Notes under the pieces: model-generated
Seen by the model: the letters and a program-made list of their open reading frames with translations, nothing else
Told to the model about the DNA's origin: nothing
Databases searched by the model: none
NCBI GenBank assembly: GCA_964215955.1
Contig: CAXPDR010000018.1
Location: 310,001 to 374,000, forward strand
Origin: GCA-2706205 sp964215955
GTDB lineage: Bacteria > Bdellovibrionota > Bacteriovoracia > Bacteriovoracales > Bacteriovoracaceae
Length of the DNA stretch: 64,000 nucleotides
Direction: 5' to 3'
Part shown: positions 9,400 to 18,994 of the stretch, piece by piece
How positions within the stretch are numbered: position 1 is the first letter of the stretch
Layout: each line of letters begins with the position of its first letter
Position numbers and translations under genes: made by a program

Positions 9400-10138
9400 T
9401 TTTAAAGATGAAATAAAAAAGAATTTAATTACCGTATATGTTTTAGCGGTTCTTATTTTTTCTGTATTTATTGTCACAAGAACTCTTGAGCATTCAATTT
9501 TTAACCTTGGTTTTCTTTTCGAATTAGTCTTTGTCTTCGGAACTCTAAGATTTTATTTATTATCTGTGATGAATAGAAACTATGCTTTTTGGGGTATAAA
9601 TATTGTAATGTCTATTTATCTTTTAATGTTCATTCTTCACTATACATTTTTTAAATATAATATTTTTGTTTTATACCTTTCTTTTTTAGCAGGAATATTC
9701 TTAGCAATTAATGCTTATATGATGAGTTCTCCTTTGTATTTTCCAAGAATCCAATGGTGGGAATACGACTTTAGATATCGAGGAGAATTGAAAGCATTTT
9801 TAAGGCATGAAGATAGTAACTTGCCAATTAGAATTGCAGATATTCGCAGAGAATGTATTTCTTTCTTAGCGTTCGAGGGTATAAAGTTAGGCGAGCAAAT
9901 TGAATTGGAAATTCCGTTTGGAAAAAAGACATTCCAAATAAAGGGAATTTTGAAAACATCACGGGAAGATATTCCTGGAAGGCCTATTAGATATGGCCTA
10001 AAAGTAGATGTTGATGATAAAGACACACTAAGAATTTATAATGAATTAAGTAAAGTCTGGAACTTAAAGAAAAAAGCTAATATTAGAAGAAAGTTTACAG
10101 ATTATGTAGAGTCCAAAGAGGCAAATGAACTTCAGTAA
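9377..10138 (+). CDS. Membrane protein with C-terminal PilZ-like domain
   Basis: A 253-residue protein with about four hydrophobic segments in residues 15-120, then a soluble C-terminal domain (about 135-245) with the strand pattern of PilZ: an early basic stretch, IADIRRECISFLAFEG, GEQIELEIPFG, and GRPIRYGLKVDV near the end. PilZ domains bind cyclic-di-GMP through an RxxxR and a D/NxSxxG motif; here these are degenerate, so ligand binding is uncertain. The start lies inside the upstream glycosyltransferase gene and the end overlaps tadA by 14 nt. It may regulate the glycosyltransferase; this is inference from the overlap. Confidence 0.55.
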   Translation: MRKLLEIDFKDEIKKNLITVYVLAVLIFSVFIVTRTLEHSIFNLGFLFELVFVFGTLRFYLLSVMNRNYAFWGINIVMSIYLLMFILHYTFFKYNIFVLYLSFLAGIFLAINAYMMSSPLYFPRIQWWEYDFRYRGELKAFLRHEDSNLPIRIADIRRECISFLAFEGIKLGEQIELEIPFGKKTFQIKGILKTSREDIPGRPIRYGLKVDVDDKDTLRIYNELSKVWNLKKKANIRRKFTDYVESKEANELQ

Positions 10139-10598
10139 TATTAAATATTTTATGTCGTTAGCAATTGATGAGGCTTATGAGGCTCAAAAAATTGATGAAG
10201 TTCCTGTTGGTGCTATCATTACTAATAAGCATGGCGACATTTTAGGAAAAGGCTTTAATACAAAGGAAAAAGAACAAGTTGCTTGTAATCATGCTGAAAT
10301 TCTCGCTATTACAGAAGCCTCTAAAAGACTTGGTTCATGGCGTCTAATAGATTGTAATCTTTATGTCACTTTAGAACCTTGTCCTATGTGTATGGCCGCA
10401 CTTTCTCAAGCTAGGATAAAGAATATTTATTTTGGAACATATGATCCTAAAGGCGGAGCAGTCAGCTTAGGCTTAGATCTTCATAAAGATAATAGACTAA
10501 ATCACAAAATTGGAGTTTATGGAGGTTTTAATCACCTTAAATGTTCCAAAATAGTATCTGACTTCTTTAAACAAAAACGTAGACGCTATAAGCCCTAA
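10125..10598 (+). CDS. tadA: tRNA-specific adenosine deaminase
   Basis: A 157-residue cytidine-deaminase-fold enzyme that converts A34 to inosine in tRNA-Arg(ACG). The zinc site is complete: CNHAEI supplies His56 and the catalytic Glu58, and EPCPMCMAA supplies Cys86 and Cys89. The helix with NxRLG-like sequence (SKRLGSWRL) and the motif RIKNIYFGTYDPKGG match TadA. Its length is typical. It overlaps the PilZ gene by 14 nt. The target tRNA is encoded at 6253-6329 and a tRNA-Ser follows directly downstream. Confidence 0.93.
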   Translation: MNFSNIKYFMSLAIDEAYEAQKIDEVPVGAIITNKHGDILGKGFNTKEKEQVACNHAEILAITEASKRLGSWRLIDCNLYVTLEPCPMCMAALSQARIKNIYFGTYDPKGGAVSLGLDLHKDNRLNHKIGVYGGFNHLKCSKIVSDFFKQKRRRYKP

Positions 10599-10619
10599 AT
10601 GCTAAATTATTTATCTCGC

Positions 10620-10709
10620 GGAGGATTGGCCGAGTGGTCGAAGGCGCACGCTTGGAAAGCGTGTAAGGGGGCAACTCCTTCGAGGGTTCGAATCCCTTGT
10701 CCTCCGCCA
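10620..10709 (+). tRNA. tRNA-Ser(GGA)
   Basis: A 90-nt class II tRNA with a long variable arm. The acceptor arm GGAGGAT pairs with GTCCTCC (one G-U). Anticodon stem CACGC/GCGTG encloses loop TTGGAAA with anticodon GGA. The variable arm is AGGGGGCAACTCCTT. The T arm contains GGTTCGAATCC and CCA is encoded at 10707-10709. It starts 21 nt after the tadA stop. Confidence 0.95.
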
Positions 10710-10815
10710 TTTCTTTTTATACCCCAGTAAACATTTAAAATTATTAACCTTTAAAGAACTTTGAAATTTTGCAGTTCTAATTCGAGGCTAAAGTTTATTA
10801 ACCGCCCCCTTTGCG

Positions 10816-11019
10816 TGGGGATGAACTTAAAGCAAAATTAACAACTGAAGCACCAGACTGTGTTTTAAATAGATTCGACTAGAAGGCATTAGGGCAGTTA
10901 TTATTTTTTGTGGCAAAAATGAAAATAAAAAGTCTCGAGGGCTTGGAAGTTCTTGAAATTTCTGGTGCAAAAACAGGTTAATCTTTCACTTCCAGACTTT
11001 GTCTTTAAGCTCATCCCCA
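10816..11019 (+). ncRNA. Candidate structured RNA, about 204 nt, 6S-like extended hairpin
   Basis: This fills most of a 340-nt gap between tRNA-Ser and the RCC1 genes. Three nested helices close it. TGGGGATGAACTTAAAG (10816-10832) pairs with 11003-11019 at 16 of 17 positions (the odd pair is C-A). ATTAAC (10837-10842) pairs with 10977-10982. GCACCAGA (10850-10857) pairs perfectly with 10961-10968. An A/T-rich apical region of about 100 nt lies inside. A single long hairpin with internal bubbles and this length recalls 6S RNA, but I recognise no 6S consensus. The tmRNA signature and CCA end are absent. There is no clear U-run terminator on either strand, so the strand is a guess. Confidence 0.4.
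10919..10981 (+). CDS. Possible 20-residue small ORF inside the structured RNA
   Basis: ATG to TAA encodes MKIKSLEGLEVLEISGAKTG. It has no convincing ribosome-binding site and lies inside the folded RNA candidate. It may be chance. It is recorded because the composition is peptide-like and no other gene occupies the interval. Confidence 0.12.
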   Translation: MKIKSLEGLEVLEISGAKTG

Positions 11020-11053
11020 TTCAAGTAGGTCAGTTAGAAAAGCATTTAGCGTA

Positions 11054-14000
11054 TTAGTAAGTTACAGGTAGATTTCTATTCATACTAAGTGCATCTATTC
11101 CTACATTATAACGGTGCTCATGTCCTAATTGCCCGGCTTGATTTCTACCCCAGCATTTGATTTCATTTGATTCTAGTACAGTACAAGTGTGGTATCCTCC
11201 GGCATAAATACTTACTGGTTTATCGGCATTTGGTAGCATAACAGAGACCATATTATCTCCCATTTCACCTGCACCATCACCAATATTGGCGTTAGTTCCA
11301 CGACCTAGTTGACCATAACCGTTATAACCCCAACAATTAATTTTATTATTATCCAGTAGGGCACAACTATGATAAATCCCTGTTGCAATGGCCTTAACAC
11401 TTCTTCCAGTTCCAAGATCTGTTTGGGCAATACCATCACCAGTTTCTGAACCTGCATTTCCAATATCTGCTTGGTTACCGATTCCTAGTCTTCCGTAAGA
11501 ACCTTCACCCCAACATTTAACTTGATTATTGTCCATTAAGACACAGGCGTGTTGATGGCCTAGTTTAATATCTTTTGCTGTTCTACCTGTACCAAGATTT
11601 ACATAAGCTAAATTATCACCCATTTCACTTCCGCCATCTCCACGATCGGCAGTATTACCACTTCCTCTTCTTCCTTGGGCACCGTCACCCCAACATTTAA
11701 CCCCATCATTATCAAGAATTGCACATGAGAAGTTATCACCAGTTTCAACTACTTTGGCACTTCGACCAGCACCCATATCGGTAAAAATTAAATTGTCACC
11801 CATCTCTCCAGCGCCATCTCCGCGATCTGCTTGACCACCGTGCCCGGTTCGGCCTTGACCACCTTCACCCCAGCATTTGATTTGACCATTACTTAAGATC
11901 GCACAACTATGGTTAGTCCACCCGTCACCACTTATAGGGTAGAGTCCTGCTCCTAAATTTGTAACTGCTAAATTATCACCCATTTCATTTGGATTATCAC
12001 CTCGAGTTGCTCCGTTTTCTTGGCCAAGTCTTCCATTACCACCATTACCAAAACACTTAGTTGTATTATCAGTAAGGACTGCACATACATGGTATCTACC
12101 ACCAAAGATATCCTTGGCATAAACACCAGTTCCTAAATCAATATTAGATAAATTTGCAACCGTTTCACCGGACTCATCGCCAAATCCATTAGACTCAATT
12201 CCAAGATTTCCAAATTGATCTGCTCCCCAACATTTTACTGTACTATTATCTAGTAAGGCACAAGTAGAGTAGAGACTTGTTGATACTTGAGTGGCGGTTC
12301 GTCCACTTCCAAGATCAACTGATGCTAGTGCAGCACCCATTTCACTTCCGTTATTTCCAATGGTATCTGTATTTTCTATTCCTAATTGTCCAAGTGAATT
12401 ATCACCCCAACATTTAACATTACCAAGATTTGTTACTACACAAGTTGTTCTCTCACTTAAATCTATATGAGAAACAGTTTCACCTGCACCTAGGTCAGTA
12501 AAGGCAAGGTTGTCACCCATCTCTGTTCCACCATCACCACGAGTTGCTGTATTACCTTGGCCTAGTTGCCCAAAATTATTTCTTCCCCAACATTTTAAGT
12601 CCCCATTGTTAAAGACTGCACAAGAGTGATAGCCCTTAGCGTGAATAGAAACAGGGTAGCTTGTTGAGCCCATATCTGAGACTGCTAATGCATCCCCCAT
12701 CTCTCCGATTTGATCACCTTGGTCTTGATTTGTTCCTTGCCCAAGTTGACCGTAGTTATTTCTTCCCCAACATTTAATAGTATCATTATCAAGTAGGGCA
12801 CAGGAGTGGTGATAACCTAATGCTAAATCTTTTGCCGTTCTTCCAGTTCCCAGTTCAACCCAGGATGCTGCATTAGGAGTAATAATTTGATCAGTTGTTC
12901 CACCATTTCCTAAACGACCATGACCTGCATCTCCCCAACATTTAATTTTATTGTCAGGAGCTAAAATGGCACAACTATGTTCATGACCAGCAACTAGTTT
13001 TACAATAGACTTACCGGCACCTAGGTTGAGTTCTGTTAAATTATTGTTACAAGTTGCAGAGTTGGCACATCTATCAGTTTCATCACCATAACCACTTCTA
13101 CCTTGAGCACCATTTCCAAAGCATTTAACACTATCTGTATCGATAATCACACAACTATGTTCTGAACCAACACTTATTCTTTTATCTGCATCTAAAACGG
13201 TATCGATGGTAACCGCATCTCCAATTTGAATGAATGGAAGTGCTGAGCCCATGGTTCCTGCATATTCACCTCTGTCAGTTTGGGATGCTGTTCCGGTTCT
13301 ACCTTGGTTTCCATATCCCCAACATTTTGATTTTCCATTAGAGAAGAGAGCACATCGGTGATAATACTGTGAAGAGTAAATTGCAATCGGAGTATTTCCA
13401 CTTCCAAAGTTTAGGGTCGCAAGTGCATTTCCCATTTCTCCAGGAGCATCTCCAATATAAGAATTACTATTACCGGCAAGACCATTCTCTAAGGTACCCC
13501 AACATTTAAACTCAGATGTAGTATTATCATTTTGAATATGAAGCATACAGGTATGAGTATCACCCAGCACTAATTTTTTTAAGTTGTATGTTTGGATATT
13601 CATTTCATCAATAAATCCATTTGCATCGGTAACTCTAACTGTTGTTAAATCGGCAATTGCTGGCGCGGTAAAAACACCCGTGGTCGCATTTATTGAACCG
13701 CTTCCTGATTCAACGGTATATACAAAAGGACCTGTTCCTTCTGAACTGGAAAAAGTTACAACTTGACCAGGAGCTACATTGGAATCTGTAACTGAAAGGT
13801 CAGGACCTTTTGCAACTGTAACTGTCGCTTCAACATAATTTGAATTGCTATCTGTGACTCTAATTATTTCTACACCTGCACCTGGGGGAGCGGTATAGTT
13901 TCCATTACTATCAATAACTCCAGAACCAGCATAAACTTGATATGAGTAAGGAGCCGCTCCACCTACTACCGAAAAGGCATAGTTATCATTGTCTTCAATT

Positions 14001-14581
14001 GTTATTGTCGCAGGTACAGCTGTAAGAGAGTCAACTACAGTGACTGTAGAGTAAGCTCTATTATTATTACTATCTTCGACTTGAACTGATACTGTTTCAG
14101 GGGAACCTCCAGAGGTATATTCTCCTGAAGAGCTATTGATACTTCCACCACCTGAAATAATCGAATAAGTATAAGGAGGAACTCCTCCAAGAGAACTTAA
14201 AGTAAAACTCTCATTGGTTCCAATTGTTTTTGTTGCAGGGGAGAGTTGTAATGAACTCCCGATGGTAACAACTGCATATACTGTATTACCACCAGCATCT
14301 TTTACTTCAATGGTATTATTCCCAACTGACGATGGAGCGTAGTAAACACCTTCATCAGTAACGGAACCATATCCACTAGATACTCTATAAGTATAAGGAG
14401 GGTTTCCACCAATAGCAGTAAACTCTGTATTTTCAGATGGGCCAATAACAATACTTGGTGGAGATACTCTAAGTAAACTTATCGTTATATCCTGAGGAGC
14501 ACTTTCACCACTAACATCTTTACTTCCTTTGGAAAGACAAGATACTAGAGAAAATAGAAGTAGTAGAGGTAATAGTTTCAT
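11054..14581 (-). CDS. RCC1-repeat surface lipoprotein with four Ig-like domains (second gene of pair)
   Basis: A 1175-residue lipoprotein: the signal peptide ends in lipobox LVSC (Cys15). Four tandem Ig-like units of about 75 residues (about 30-335) share GGxPPYTY and a VxVxD strand. Fourteen RCC1-type units follow to the C-terminus, with a pitch of about 60 residues. Each has a hydrophobic strand HxCAxLxN, then KCWGxxxxGQLG and usually a GEMGDNL loop. Counting KCWG/KCFG-type motifs gives 14, enough for two seven-bladed propellers. Two Cys per unit, about ten residues apart, suggest a disulfide in each blade outside the cytoplasm. The start codon overlaps the stop of the upstream paralogue in an ATGA. 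RCC1 propellers bind proteins or ligands; the target is unknown. Confidence 0.85.
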   Translation of the reverse strand: MKLLPLLLLFSLVSCLSKGSKDVSGESAPQDITISLLRVSPPSIVIGPSENTEFTAIGGNPPYTYRVSSGYGSVTDEGVYYAPSSVGNNTIEVKDAGGNTVYAVVTIGSSLQLSPATKTIGTNESFTLSSLGGVPPYTYSIISGGGSINSSSGEYTSGGSPETVSVQVEDSNNNRAYSTVTVVDSLTAVPATITIEDNDNYAFSVVGGAAPYSYQVYAGSGVIDSNGNYTAPPGAGVEIIRVTDSNSNYVEATVTVAKGPDLSVTDSNVAPGQVVTFSSSEGTGPFVYTVESGSGSINATTGVFTAPAIADLTTVRVTDANGFIDEMNIQTYNLKKLVLGDTHTCMLHIQNDNTTSEFKCWGTLENGLAGNSNSYIGDAPGEMGNALATLNFGSGNTPIAIYSSQYYHRCALFSNGKSKCWGYGNQGRTGTASQTDRGEYAGTMGSALPFIQIGDAVTIDTVLDADKRISVGSEHSCVIIDTDSVKCFGNGAQGRSGYGDETDRCANSATCNNNLTELNLGAGKSIVKLVAGHEHSCAILAPDNKIKCWGDAGHGRLGNGGTTDQIITPNAASWVELGTGRTAKDLALGYHHSCALLDNDTIKCWGRNNYGQLGQGTNQDQGDQIGEMGDALAVSDMGSTSYPVSIHAKGYHSCAVFNNGDLKCWGRNNFGQLGQGNTATRGDGGTEMGDNLAFTDLGAGETVSHIDLSERTTCVVTNLGNVKCWGDNSLGQLGIENTDTIGNNGSEMGAALASVDLGSGRTATQVSTSLYSTCALLDNSTVKCWGADQFGNLGIESNGFGDESGETVANLSNIDLGTGVYAKDIFGGRYHVCAVLTDNTTKCFGNGGNGRLGQENGATRGDNPNEMGDNLAVTNLGAGLYPISGDGWTNHSCAILSNGQIKCWGEGGQGRTGHGGQADRGDGAGEMGDNLIFTDMGAGRSAKVVETGDNFSCAILDNDGVKCWGDGAQGRRGSGNTADRGDGGSEMGDNLAYVNLGTGRTAKDIKLGHQHACVLMDNNQVKCWGEGSYGRLGIGNQADIGNAGSETGDGIAQTDLGTGRSVKAIATGIYHSCALLDNNKINCWGYNGYGQLGRGTNANIGDGAGEMGDNMVSVMLPNADKPVSIYAGGYHTCTVLESNEIKCWGRNQAGQLGHEHRYNVGIDALSMNRNLPVTY

Positions 14582-17500
14582 TCTAAATCTACCTCCGGTA
14601 GGGCATCACCCATGGTAACATCTAAAGTTCCCATTTGAGTTCTGTGTCCTAGTCCAAGTTGTCCTTCTGAGTTTCGTCCCCAACATTTTACGCTGTTGTC
14701 ATTAAGAACAGCACAAGAATGTGCTTCACCAGCGACAATATCTAAAGCTGTTTTATTCGTTCCAAGATTTACATAAGGAAGATTTTCACCCATCTCTCCT
14801 GGAGAGTTTCCGGTAACAGCAGTACTTCCAATTCCAAGTTGTCCATTTCCATTTTCACCCCAACATTTAACTTTATCGTTATCTAAGATTGAGCAAACAT
14901 GGTAGCGTCCACATGTAATTTTTTTAGCTGTCCTTCCTGTTCCAAGATCAACATAAGCAAGGCTATTTCCAAGAGTTCCTGAGGTTTTTCCTATATCAGT
15001 AGTGTTACCAATCCCTAAGTTACCCCAAGCATTTCTTCCCCAACACTTAACTTTTCCATTATTAAAAACAGAACAGTTATAACTTTCTCCACTACATATT
15101 TGAGTGGAAGTAATACCTGAACCATAATCAATAAACGGAAGTGAATTACCCATTTCTCCACCACCATCACCTTTTTGGCTTGTGTTTCCAATTCCATTAT
15201 TTCCGTATGTTCCTTGTCCCCAACATTTAATTCCACCGTTAGCAAAACGAGCACAGGTATTATATAGCCCTCTTGAAACTTCAACTGGGTAGGAAGTAGA
15301 ACCTAAGTCTGTTATGGCAAAATTATCACCAATTTCTCCAGCAGCATCACCTTTGTCATTTTTAGTACCATGTCCTCCGGCACCATTATCATTTCTTCCC
15401 CAACAGGCAAGCTCATCATTATCTAAAATGGCACAACCACCACGGTAACCAACATCAAATGTTTTAACCGTTCTTCCTGTCCCAAAATTTATAAAATTAA
15501 TATTGTCTCCCCAATGATCAGGAACATAACCATAATAGCTACCATTACCTGAAGCTCTTGATCCTTCACCACCATATCCCCAGCAAGCAAGCCTATTATC
15601 TGTAGTCTGCCCACAAGTTACGAATTGAAAAGACTTAACTAATTTAAAAGGATTATTAGAACCCATATCAAGGTTTTGCAAACTAGAACCCATTTCACTA
15701 GGAACATCACCAATTATTGCTGAACCGGTACCTCTTGTTCCATAATAATCAAAACCAAAACACTTTAATGTGTTATTACTTAGGACTGCACATCCAGTAT
15801 ATTGATTGGTTTGAATTGTTGTAATTGTATGAGAAGAGCTTAGATTAATTGGGTCTAAGTTATCACCTAATGAAAGTGCACTTTCTCCAATATCAAATCT
15901 ATGACCTTGGGCGAGTTGAGCTGTATCATTTCTTCCCCAACATTTTACATCATTATTATCAAGCTTGGCACACATTTGATTGATACCACCATAAAGCTTT
16001 TGGGCAGTTCTTCCAGTTCCAAGATTCACTGTAACAAGAACATCTCCCATTTCTCCGGCACCATCTCCACGAGTAGCAGTACTACCTTGCCCTAAATTTC
16101 CATATCCATTATAGCCCCAACACTTGACAGTATCATCATTAAGAATGGCGCAACTTGAATCACCTTGGAGTTCGATGTCTTTTGCAGTTTTGCTGGTACC
16201 AAGATCAACATAATTGAGATTATCTCCCATCTCACCTCCGTTATCTCCACGGTCGTCAACATCACCATAACCTAGTTGGCCATAATTATTTCTCCCCCAA
16301 CATTTTACATTTCCGTCATCCAATAGAGCACAGGTATGATAATAACCAACTGATACTTTTGTGGCAGTATGTCCAGTCCCTAGAGAAACTTCTGAGACAT
16401 CTTTTGGAGCTTTGGTCTGATCAGTTGTGTTACCGTAACCGAGACGGCCATAATCTCCTTCTCCCCAACATTTGACTGTATTATTTTGAAGAACTGCACA
16501 TGTGTGTTCTAGTCCAACACTAATTTGAATTGCATTATCTGTATTAAAATCTAAGACAGGAATTCCATCACCAACTTCAGAAGCACCGTCACCACGAGTA
16601 GCAGTATTACCATGACCACTCTTTCCTTTACTTCCAATTCCCCAACACTTGGTAGAGTAATCATCTAAGATAGCACAAACGGTATGGTTATTAATGGAAA
16701 GAGCATCTTCAACATCTAAAACACTATTGATTGTTCTACCTGTTCCAAGATCAACCCATTCTAAACTATTTCCCATTTGGTCTGTAGCAAAACCACGGCT
16801 AGTTCTGTCACCTTGTCCTAATTGGCCATAGTTATTATATCCAAAACATTTTAATCTATGATCTGTGGTTACAGCACATGTTGAATATCTTCCAACTCTA
16901 ACGCCTCTTACATTTACACCAGTTCCTAGATTAACTGTTTCTAATGAATCACCAAGTTCTGAACTATCATCAGTTAAGAAGAACTTTGTATCAGTTCCTA
17001 CCTGTCCACCATTTCCAACACTATAGCTATTTCTTCCCCAACACTTTGTTGAAGCACTTGATAGATCACTATAGGTTGTCGCACAGGTTACCCCGTCACC
17101 AGCAGCAATTGTCCTAGGCACGAATGTTTCAATGCTAGTTGAATCTGTATATCCATTTACGTCAGTAACTTTTACTACTGTTGTTGAAGCATCAGTATGA
17201 GCTGTAAATGAACCCGTTGAAGCATTTATACTCCCTCCACCGGAAACGATACTATAAGTATAAGGAGGCGAACCGTTAGTCGCACTAAAGCTTACTGTTC
17301 TTGAGACCCCAACTTTATCAACTGGTCTATCGATCTGAGGACTATCTACTATTGTGACAATTGAATCAACAGAGTTGCCTGAATTATCAGTAACTCTAAC
17401 AACTGTCGTTCCTATCGTTGATGGACCAACGAACAATCCGCTAGAAGAATTAACAGACCCATTACCGGTTAAAATTGAGTAGGTGTAAGGAATATCTCCA

Positions 17501-18147
17501 CCTGATGCGCTAAAATTTATTTGTTCACCAAAACCTATAGTTTGGGTTTGAGGTGTGATTACTAAACTTGGGTTAATCGTTATCGCGGCAAAAGCAGTGT
17601 TAGCTGAAGAATCTCTAACTTCAATTACAGCACTTCCAGAGCTCACTCCTGTAGCATCATATAAACCAGTCAATGCATTTATAATTCCATCACCAGCAAC
17701 AATACTATATGTATAAGGTGGAATACCTCCAGATCCTGATAAGTTTAAGGTATCACCTTCATTGATAGTAGAGCTTGTTGGTGAGATTGAAATTTGAACA
17801 GCAATACTTACTGTTGAAAAAGCTTCTTCTCCAAGAGAATCAACGGCCTTAACTACTGCTGTTCCTGCTACACTTGGTGCAGAATAAAAACCACTTGAAT
17901 TAACAATTCCAATTCCTGAGTCCAAAGTAAAAACGTAAGGAGCAGTTCCACCTGTGGCATTAAATTGAATGGACTCACCAACGAATAAAGTTTTATTAGT
18001 TGGATTTACTGCCATTAAATTTATATTTACGTCAGGAGCTGTTTTAACTCCAAAGGTATCCTTAGAAGACTTATCTCCGCTCAAACATCCTTGTAGGATG
18101 AAAACTAAGAAAAAAGGAAAATATACTTTAAAGTTAAATTTTTTCAT
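14578..18147 (-). CDS. RCC1-repeat surface lipoprotein with four Ig-like domains (first gene of pair)
   Basis: A 1189-residue paralogue of the following gene with the same architecture: a signal peptide with lipobox LQGC (Cys21), four Ig-like units of about 75 residues (GGTAPYVF, GGIPPYTY, GGDIPYTY, NGSPPYTY) and 14 RCC1 units with KCWG motifs. A few units replace the Lys (RLACWGYG, ELACWGRN). The repeats are diverged, so duplication is old or the repeats evolve fast. The stop overlaps the next ATG by 4 nt, which implies translational coupling. Export through Lol-type sorting to the outer-membrane surface is likely but inferred. Nothing in the sequence names a ligand; adhesion or prey recognition is speculative. 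Confidence 0.85.
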   Translation of the reverse strand: MKKFNFKVYFPFFLVFILQGCLSGDKSSKDTFGVKTAPDVNINLMAVNPTNKTLFVGESIQFNATGGTAPYVFTLDSGIGIVNSSGFYSAPSVAGTAVVKAVDSLGEEAFSTVSIAVQISISPTSSTINEGDTLNLSGSGGIPPYTYSIVAGDGIINALTGLYDATGVSSGSAVIEVRDSSANTAFAAITINPSLVITPQTQTIGFGEQINFSASGGDIPYTYSILTGNGSVNSSSGLFVGPSTIGTTVVRVTDNSGNSVDSIVTIVDSPQIDRPVDKVGVSRTVSFSATNGSPPYTYSIVSGGGSINASTGSFTAHTDASTTVVKVTDVNGYTDSTSIETFVPRTIAAGDGVTCATTYSDLSSASTKCWGRNSYSVGNGGQVGTDTKFFLTDDSSELGDSLETVNLGTGVNVRGVRVGRYSTCAVTTDHRLKCFGYNNYGQLGQGDRTSRGFATDQMGNSLEWVDLGTGRTINSVLDVEDALSINNHTVCAILDDYSTKCWGIGSKGKSGHGNTATRGDGASEVGDGIPVLDFNTDNAIQISVGLEHTCAVLQNNTVKCWGEGDYGRLGYGNTTDQTKAPKDVSEVSLGTGHTATKVSVGYYHTCALLDDGNVKCWGRNNYGQLGYGDVDDRGDNGGEMGDNLNYVDLGTSKTAKDIELQGDSSCAILNDDTVKCWGYNGYGNLGQGSTATRGDGAGEMGDVLVTVNLGTGRTAQKLYGGINQMCAKLDNNDVKCWGRNDTAQLAQGHRFDIGESALSLGDNLDPINLSSSHTITTIQTNQYTGCAVLSNNTLKCFGFDYYGTRGTGSAIIGDVPSEMGSSLQNLDMGSNNPFKLVKSFQFVTCGQTTDNRLACWGYGGEGSRASGNGSYYGYVPDHWGDNINFINFGTGRTVKTFDVGYRGGCAILDNDELACWGRNDNGAGGHGTKNDKGDAAGEIGDNFAITDLGSTSYPVEVSRGLYNTCARFANGGIKCWGQGTYGNNGIGNTSQKGDGGGEMGNSLPFIDYGSGITSTQICSGESYNCSVFNNGKVKCWGRNAWGNLGIGNTTDIGKTSGTLGNSLAYVDLGTGRTAKKITCGRYHVCSILDNDKVKCWGENGNGQLGIGSTAVTGNSPGEMGENLPYVNLGTNKTALDIVAGEAHSCAVLNDNSVKCWGRNSEGQLGLGHRTQMGTLDVTMGDALPEVDLE

Positions 18148-18388
18148 TTTTTTTCTTTATTATTTACCTCTTACTATTATCAACTAAGTTAAAGTTTCTA
18201 CGTACTTCTAATGATTTAGCTCCTATTTAAGGCCATAAACACTAACTAAATGCCTTAGATAGTGGACTATTTTCACTATTCAGTATGTTATCGGATTCTA
18301 TAAAGAATTCTTTAACCCGAATGACACTTTAAACAATTAAAATTAAAACACTTTAAATTTTTTCTTAATAAACCGATAGGCATACCGT

Positions 18389-18994
18389 ATGAGAACTATA
18401 AATGTATTTATTATTTTATTTTTTGTCAGTTGTGCGAGTTATAAACCCGTAAAGATTGAAACAATTCCTAGTAAGGCCAAAGTGCATATTTATGATAATG
18501 AGCAAAAGAAGTTTGTTCAGGTTGGTGAAACTCCTTTTAGTCTAAGCAAGGAAAAACGAGATCAATATGTAACAGATGATAAAAACTTTTTAGCTCTAAA
18601 AGTTGAAAATCCTGGATATGTTGTTGAGCATATTATTTATGATTTAAAGACTAAGAAGAAGGTAGAGTATCTATTACAATTAAAACAAATAGAAATTTGG
18701 AGTGATACCAATGCAGAACTTTCTAGTAAACTTGCAAATGATATCGCAGCAAAGGTTCAAAAATTGAATCGCCATATTTTAACAAAACAACATGCTGAGG
18801 CCTTAGTCGTTACTCAAGGTCTTATAGATCAATATCCGAAAGCGTATGTGTTCTACGATATTAAAGGAAGTATCCTTCTTCTAAGAGGTAATAAAAATCA
18901 GGCAATAGTGAGTTTAAAAAAATCACTTTCAATTAATCCTGAAAATTTAGAAACGGAAAAATTATTAAAAGTCCTAGAAGGAGGTCAGCAGTGA
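18389..18994 (+). CDS. PEGA/TPR lipoprotein heading a MotAB operon
   Basis: A 201-residue lipoprotein: the signal peptide ends in lipobox FVSC (Cys15). Residues 22-95 form a PEGA-like beta domain (VKIETIPSKAKVHIYD, then VGETPFSLS and LKVENPGYV). Residues 120-195 form TPR-like helices (AEALVVTQGLIDQYPKAYVF; QAIVSLKKSLSINPENLE). PEGA domains are common in surface-anchored complexes. The stop overlaps the GTG start of motA, so it belongs to the stator operon. It could anchor the complex to the outer membrane or peptidoglycan; this is inferred from position. Confidence 0.6.
   Translation: MRTINVFIILFFVSCASYKPVKIETIPSKAKVHIYDNEQKKFVQVGETPFSLSKEKRDQYVTDDKNFLALKVENPGYVVEHIIYDLKTKKKVEYLLQLKQIEIWSDTNAELSSKLANDIAAKVQKLNRHILTKQHAEALVVTQGLIDQYPKAYVFYDIKGSILLLRGNKNQAIVSLKKSLSINPENLETEKLLKVLEGGQQ

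Noticed and set aside
10816..11019. tmRNA
   Set aside because: A GATTCGAC-like stretch is present, but there is no tRNA-like acceptor with CCA, and the internal short ORF does not end in an Ala-Leu-Ala-Ala-type tag.
11054..18147. Tandem DNA repeats as a CRISPR or satellite array
   Set aside because: The periodicity comes from about 60-residue protein repeats; the DNA units are diverged and spacers are not unique inserts.
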